Origin: Microbacterium terricola
GTDB lineage: Bacteria > Actinomycetota > Actinomycetes > Actinomycetales > Microbacteriaceae
DNA length: 64,000 bases
Assembly: GCF_027943945.1 (NCBI RefSeq)
Contig: NZ_AP027141.1
Coordinates: 3,187,509 to 3,251,508, forward strand
Direction: 5' to 3'
Below, piece by piece: positions 60,666 to 64,000 of the stretch. The notes under the pieces are model-generated. The model had not been told where the DNA came from. It was given only the letters and a program-made list of their open reading frames with translations, and did no database searches. Both the position numbers and the translations under genes were made by a program. Position 1 is the first letter of the stretch. Each line of letters begins with the position of its first letter.

Positions 60666-61289
60666 TCAGCGGACGGTGGCGCGGACCACCCGGGTGGGCT
60701 CGTCCAGCAGGTCGGCCCCGAGCACCTCGATGTGCGCGCCGGTGATCCGGAACTTGCGCAGCTGCTTCTCAGCAGCCTCGATCTCGTTGGCCGCACTGGC
60801 ACCCTTGAGGAGGATCAGCTCGCCGCCATCGCGCACGAGAGGCGCGGTGATCGGCACCAGCGTGCGCAGCGCACTCACGGCACGGGCGGTCACAGCATCA
60901 AGCACCGGTCCGCGTCGCCAGTCCTCGGCGCGTGAGCGCAGCACCTCGACGTTGTCGAGTGCGAGTTCGGCGACCTGCTCCGAAAGCCAGGCGACCCGAC
61001 GCTCCATGGGCTCGATGAGGATCCACTGCACGTCCGGACGGGCGATCGCGAGCACCAGCCCTGGCAGACCGGCACCAGATCCGATGTCACCGACCACGCC
61101 ATGGAACAGGGGAGCGGCCACCGCGCTGTTGAGCACGTGTCGCGACCAGATGCGCGGGGGCTCCAGTGGCCCGATCAGGCCGCGCTCCTCGCCGTGCTCG
61201 ACGAGATTGCTCGTGAACCGCCGCGCCACATCGATGCGGTCGCCGAAGATCTGCGCCGCTGCGGCGGGTTCGCTCTCGATCTCAGTCAT
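60666..61289 (-). CDS. rsmG: 16S rRNA (guanine527-N7)-methyltransferase
   Basis: Methylates G527 of 16S rRNA with S-adenosylmethionine; 207 aa. SRHVLNSAVAAPLF near residue 50, the SAM loop VGDIGSGAGLPGLVLAIARP near 65-84 and VTARAVSALRTLVPI near 130 are the GidB motifs. Loss of this enzyme in other bacteria gives low-level streptomycin resistance. The ATG follows the jag stop by 17 bp and directly follows a parS site; no normal ribosome binding site is visible, so translation may be coupled to jag. Confidence 0.96.
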   Translation of the reverse strand: MTEIESEPAAAAQIFGDRIDVARRFTSNLVEHGEERGLIGPLEPPRIWSRHVLNSAVAAPLFHGVVGDIGSGAGLPGLVLAIARPDVQWILIEPMERRVAWLSEQVAELALDNVEVLRSRAEDWRRGPVLDAVTARAVSALRTLVPITAPLVRDGGELILLKGASAANEIEAAEKQLRKFRITGAHIEVLGADLLDEPTRVVRATVR

Positions 61290-61292
61290 CGA

Positions 61293-61308
61293 TGTTTCAC
61301 GTGAAACT
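61293..61308. promoter_or_regulatory. parS site 5 (one mismatch)
   Basis: TGTTTCACGTGAAACT differs from the perfect palindrome only at the last base. It overlaps the jag stop codon and ends 4 bp before the rsmG start. Confidence 0.88.
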
Positions 61309-61819
61309 AAGCGCGGCGGATGACGGTGTGGCGGTCGGCACCCTCACCGTACGACTCGGAGACGAAGCCCCGGTCGGCGACGATATCGTGCACCAGCTTG
61401 CGCTCGTAACTCGACATCGCCGGCAGTGAAGCCTGCGAAGCGCCGTCCTCGAGGCGCTCGATCGCACGATCCACGAGCGCACCGAGCTCGCGCTCCCTGG
61501 TGTCCCGCGATCCGCCGACATCGAGGATCAGGCGCGAGAAGCGCCCGGTCTCCGTCTGCACGGCGATGCGCACGAGCTCCTGCAGTGCCTGCACCGTGTC
61601 GGGAGCGGAGAGCAGGGCGACGGATGCCGCGTCCTCGGCCTCGACGGAGACGTACGCGCGGCCGGCGCGCACGTCCATGGCGAGGTCACCGTCGATGTCG
61701 GCAATGTCCAGGAGGCCCTCGATGAAGTCGGCGGCGACGTCGCCTTCCTGCTCGAGCTGCTCGACGGTGGCCTCGGCGCGCTCGGGGCGCACGTCGGAGG
61801 TTGCGGAGTCGGGGGTCAT
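61307..61819 (-). CDS. jag: R3H/KH domain RNA-binding protein (Jag/KhpB-like)
   Basis: RNA-binding protein of 170 aa encoded beside yidC in most bacteria. An acidic N-terminal part precedes a KH-like domain (EGLLDIADIDGDLAMDVRAGRAYVSVEAEDAASVALL), then the C-terminal R3H domain with SYERKLVHDIVADRGFVSESYGEGADRHTVI. The Jag_N domain of firmicute proteins is missing, as is usual in actinobacteria. It lies 12 bp after yidC. Confidence 0.94.
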   Translation of the reverse strand: MTPDSATSDVRPERAEATVEQLEQEGDVAADFIEGLLDIADIDGDLAMDVRAGRAYVSVEAEDAASVALLSAPDTVQALQELVRIAVQTETGRFSRLILDVGGSRDTRERELGALVDRAIERLEDGASQASLPAMSSYERKLVHDIVADRGFVSESYGEGADRHTVIRRA

Positions 61820-61831
61820 CTCATCTTCCGT

Positions 61832-62956
61832 TCAGGACTTCGACGGGGCGTCGGGGGACTTCGGAGCACCGGTGTCGCCACCGGGCTTCTTCTGGGACTG
61901 CTTCTTCGCACGCTGCTTGCCCATCGGCTGCTCGCGCTTGGGTGCAGCGGCCTTGGCCGCCTCCGCTGCCTCAAACAGACGCTGCTGCTCCGCCTCGTAC
62001 TTCTCGATCGGGACGACCTTGCCGGAGGAGTCCAGCGCCTTGCCCTTGCGAGCCAGGCGCTCCTCCCGCTGCTTGGCCGCATCCGAGCCGGGCGTGGGCA
62101 TTTCGCGGATGACGATGAACTGCTGCGCCATGGTCCACAGGTTGCTCGTGAACCAGTAGATGACGACACCGAGGGGGAAGAAGACGCCCGAGAAGACGAA
62201 GGCGAAGGGCAGGACGTAGAGCATGATCTTCTGCATCTGGTACGCCTGGCCGGTCTTGGCCTCGGGGGAGAGGTTCTTCGAGATGATCTGCAGCTGCGTG
62301 AAGAACTGCGAGGCGATCATCAGCACGACGAGGATCACGAGGATCACGACCGTGGCGGTCATGCCCTGGTTGATGGCGTCGACCATGTTGGTGTGCAGCG
62401 GCGCCACGCCGAAGAGCTTTGCGTCGTAGAACTGCTTGGTCAGTTCGGCGTTGAGCGCGCCGACGCCACCGACACCCGCCTTCGCGTGCTTGCTGACATC
62501 GCTGAGCGTGTAGAACAGCGCGAGGAAGACCGGCATCTGCACGAGCAGGGGCAGGCAGCTGGACACCGGGGTGGTGCCGTGCTTCTTGTACAGCGCCATG
62601 GTCTCGCGGCTCATCGCCTCGCGCGAGAGCTGATCCTTCTTGCCGCGGTACTTGTCCTGGATTTTCCGCAGTTCAGGGGCGATTTCCATCATCTTGCGCT
62701 GGCTCTTGATCTGCCGGACGAAGAGAGGAATGAGCGCCGCGCGAACCACGACCACGAGGCCGACGATCGACAGCACCCACGTGATGCCTTCGGCCGGGCC
62801 CATGCCCATTGCGGTGAGCAGCCAGTGCCACGAGACGAGGATGAGCTCGACCAGCCACTTCAGCGGCCACAGGATCGTGCTGAAGAGGTCGAAACCTCCC
62901 CCGGACGTTACGGCCGATGGGGTGGGGGTACTGGCGAGGATGTGGTCGAAGCCCAC
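61832..62956 (-). CDS. yidC: Membrane protein insertase YidC
   Basis: Inserts and folds membrane proteins with or without the Sec translocon; 374 aa. The membrane core has about five segments: a first at residues 23-50, RQIKSQRKMMEIAPELRKIQDKYRGKKDQ as the cytoplasmic helical hairpin near 80-110, VSSCLPLLVQMPVFLALFYTLSDV near 130-155, and two more before residue 275. A basic C-terminal tail rich in Lys, Gln and Pro follows. GTG start, 3 bp after yidD. Confidence 0.97.
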   Translation of the reverse strand: MGFDHILASTPTPSAVTSGGGFDLFSTILWPLKWLVELILVSWHWLLTAMGMGPAEGITWVLSIVGLVVVVRAALIPLFVRQIKSQRKMMEIAPELRKIQDKYRGKKDQLSREAMSRETMALYKKHGTTPVSSCLPLLVQMPVFLALFYTLSDVSKHAKAGVGGVGALNAELTKQFYDAKLFGVAPLHTNMVDAINQGMTATVVILVILVVLMIASQFFTQLQIISKNLSPEAKTGQAYQMQKIMLYVLPFAFVFSGVFFPLGVVIYWFTSNLWTMAQQFIVIREMPTPGSDAAKQREERLARKGKALDSSGKVVPIEKYEAEQQRLFEAAEAAKAAAPKREQPMGKQRAKKQSQKKPGGDTGAPKSPDAPSKS

Positions 62957-62959
62957 AGG

Positions 62960-63310
62960 TCAGTCCTTTCGGGAAGGCACGACGAAACCGTGCGAGGTCA
63001 GGTCATGCCGGAAGTGCGGGTGCGGGGGGACATCGTCCACGCCGCCCACCGCCCAGGGGTGACAACGGGCGAGACGGGCGGCTGAGAGTGCGGCGCCTTT
63101 GAGCGCGCCATGCTGCTGCACCGCGCCGACGGCGTAGGCGGAGCAGGAGGGGAAGTATTTGCAGACATCCCCGTACGTGTGCGAGATCGTGGCGCGATAT
63201 CCGTGCAGCAGGGCGAGCACCGCGTTCCGCGGGAGCACGGTGACGCCACGGACGAGATCGGATGCTGCGAACTCGGCGTCACCGAGGGCAGTCGAGGGGA
63301 GGACGCTCAT
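62960..63310 (-). CDS. yidD: Membrane protein insertion efficiency factor YidD
   Basis: Small protein of 116 aa that helps YidC-dependent insertion. The YidD/UPF0161 pattern is clear: ALLHGYRATISHTYGDVCKYFPSCSAYAVGAVQQHGALKGAALSAARLARCHPWAVGGVDDVP, with Cys, SCS and HPW. The ATG overlaps the rnpA stop by 4 nt (63307-63310). The N-terminus is longer than in E. coli by about 25 residues. Confidence 0.95.
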   Translation of the reverse strand: MSVLPSTALGDAEFAASDLVRGVTVLPRNAVLALLHGYRATISHTYGDVCKYFPSCSAYAVGAVQQHGALKGAALSAARLARCHPWAVGGVDDVPPHPHFRHDLTSHGFVVPSRKD

Positions 63311-63642
63311 GCGGCCCTCCGAGCCAGGCATTGCTGCACCTCTTCGCGCAGCACCGCGAAGTCCAGGGTCGCCGCGCTGGGTAGGGCTCGGATCACCACA
63401 TCAGATCCTTCGCGCACAGACGGCAGTGATTCCGCGCAGATCGCCTTGAGGCGACGACGGACGGTGTTGCGTACGACGGCGGTGCCGACTTGGCGGCTCA
63501 CGATGAAGCCGAAGCGTGCAGCACGCTGCTCACCGGATGCCACCACGTACGTGACGGTATGGGGCGCGGCGCAGCGACGACCCCGACGGACGACGGCCTT
63601 GTACTCCGATCCGCGGGTGAGTCGGTGCGGCCGCGCGAGCAC
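63307..63642 (-). CDS. rnpA: Ribonuclease P protein component
   Basis: Protein subunit of RNase P, which matures the 5' end of tRNAs; 111 aa. VLARPHRLTRGSEYKAVVRRGRR opens the chain, as in other actinobacteria, and VSRQVGTAVVRNTVRRRLKAI contains the RNxxRRRL RNA-binding motif. The GTG start at 63642 is chosen by comparison with that N-terminus; a longer frame runs antisense through rpmH sequence. It lies 8 bp after rpmH and overlaps yidD by 4 nt. Confidence 0.95.
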   Translation of the reverse strand: MLARPHRLTRGSEYKAVVRRGRRCAAPHTVTYVVASGEQRAARFGFIVSRQVGTAVVRNTVRRRLKAICAESLPSVREGSDVVIRALPSAATLDFAVLREEVQQCLARRAA

Positions 63643-63650
63643 CGCTCGGG

Positions 63651-63788
63651 TCAGGCCGAGAGCTCGGTGCGGCCCTTGGCGCGACGAGCCGCGAGGATGC
63701 CACGGCCGGCACGCGTGCGCATGCGGGCGCGGAAGCCGTGCTTCTTGGCGCGGCGGCGGTTGTTCGGCTGGAAAGTGCGCTTGCTCAT
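63651..63788 (-). CDS. rpmH: 50S ribosomal protein L34
   Basis: Large-subunit protein of 45 aa, too short for many gene finders. The frame reads [20 protein letters not shown] then [20 protein letters not shown] and ends TELSA, the full L34 signature. It is the first gene of the rpmH-rnpA-yidD-yidC-jag-rsmG unit and lies next to the expected dnaA gene beyond the window. Confidence 0.97.
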   Translation of the reverse strand: MSKRTFQPNNRRRAKKHGFRARMRTRAGRGILAARRAKGRTELSA

Positions 63789-64000
63789 GAGGGATCTCTT
63801 CCGGATCTGGTGTCACCGGGACGCTCGAGACCGGAGACGACGTGTTCAGGGACTGCCCGAAAAAGGCAAAGTCAACCGATTAAGGCTACGTCGAGTCGGC
63901 GAAGAACTCAAACCGAGCACCCGCGACGTGACATTATCCCCAACCCCCGGTGAGACCCTGGCAGTGACACGCGGCCCGGAACTACAGTGGAGTTTGCTCC
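63789..64000. other. Upstream region of rpmH, probable edge of oriC
   Basis: 212 bp without a gene. In actinobacteria the rpmH-dnaA interval holds divergent promoters and often DnaA boxes. TTATCCCCA at 63934-63942 is one base from the DnaA box consensus. The window ends before the dnaA start can be seen. Confidence 0.6.

Overview
The window is high-GC DNA with densely packed genes, GTG starts and many 4-nt GTGA stop/start overlaps. Gene content and order point to an actinobacterium of the family Microbacteriaceae, most likely Microbacterium or a close relative (inference; no 16S gene is present). The right end is origin-proximal: trxB, trxA, parB, parA, rsmG, jag, yidC, yidD, rnpA and rpmH run up to the edge, and dnaA should lie just beyond it.

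Layout. 1-2.2 kb: zinc-type ABC uptake genes under a Zur-like box, then a DUF2238-like membrane protein. 2.2-6.8 kb: aminotransferase plus branched-chain-type 2-oxoacid dehydrogenase operon. 7-8.8 kb: a two-gene unit resembling type VII secretion substrates (WXG100-like partner plus alpha/beta hydrolase with a YxxxE motif). 8.9-12 kb: LMW phosphatase, purB, membrane proteins. 12-15.2 kb: VOC protein, Gfo/Idh/MocA oxidoreductase, PQQ-type sugar dehydrogenase lipoprotein. 15.3-18.2 kb: TetR regulator with a YhgE/Pip membrane protein. 18.3-25.7 kb: small enzymes and regulators, including selO. 25.7-29.4 kb: dnaB, a 587-bp non-coding region with two perfect DnaA boxes, and the rpsF-ssb-rpsR-rplI operon. 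29.5-31.5 kb: glycosyltransferase divergent from a TetR regulator. 31.5-41.2 kb: a six-gene operon coupling a peptide-type ABC transporter to a GH38 alpha-mannosidase and a GPH sugar transporter. 41.5-46.5 kb: alkaline phosphatase, then hydroxybutyrate-dehydrogenase-like SDR, MHS transporter and LysR. 46.5-57 kb: malQ, cca, a methyltransferase, DUF6049 and murJ, trxB, trxA. 57.1-64 kb: chromosome segregation and origin-side genes with five parS sites.

How it works together. Operons match pathways: keto-acid oxidation with its aminotransferase, uptake and trimming of mannosylated compounds, hydroxy-acid transport and oxidation, and membrane protein biogenesis (yidC, yidD, rnpA, rpmH). Intergenic DNA carries at least four palindromic or tandem repeat families. 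One of them surrounds a small GIY-YIG nuclease gene and is interleaved with parS sites.

No prophage, transposase, CRISPR array, tRNA or rRNA gene was recognised. The most unusual items are the T7SS-substrate-like pair (7361-8826), the DnaA-box cluster upstream of dnaB (27339-27554), the repeat pair bracketing the PQQ dehydrogenase gene, and the repeat/parS/GIY-YIG region (59421-60660).
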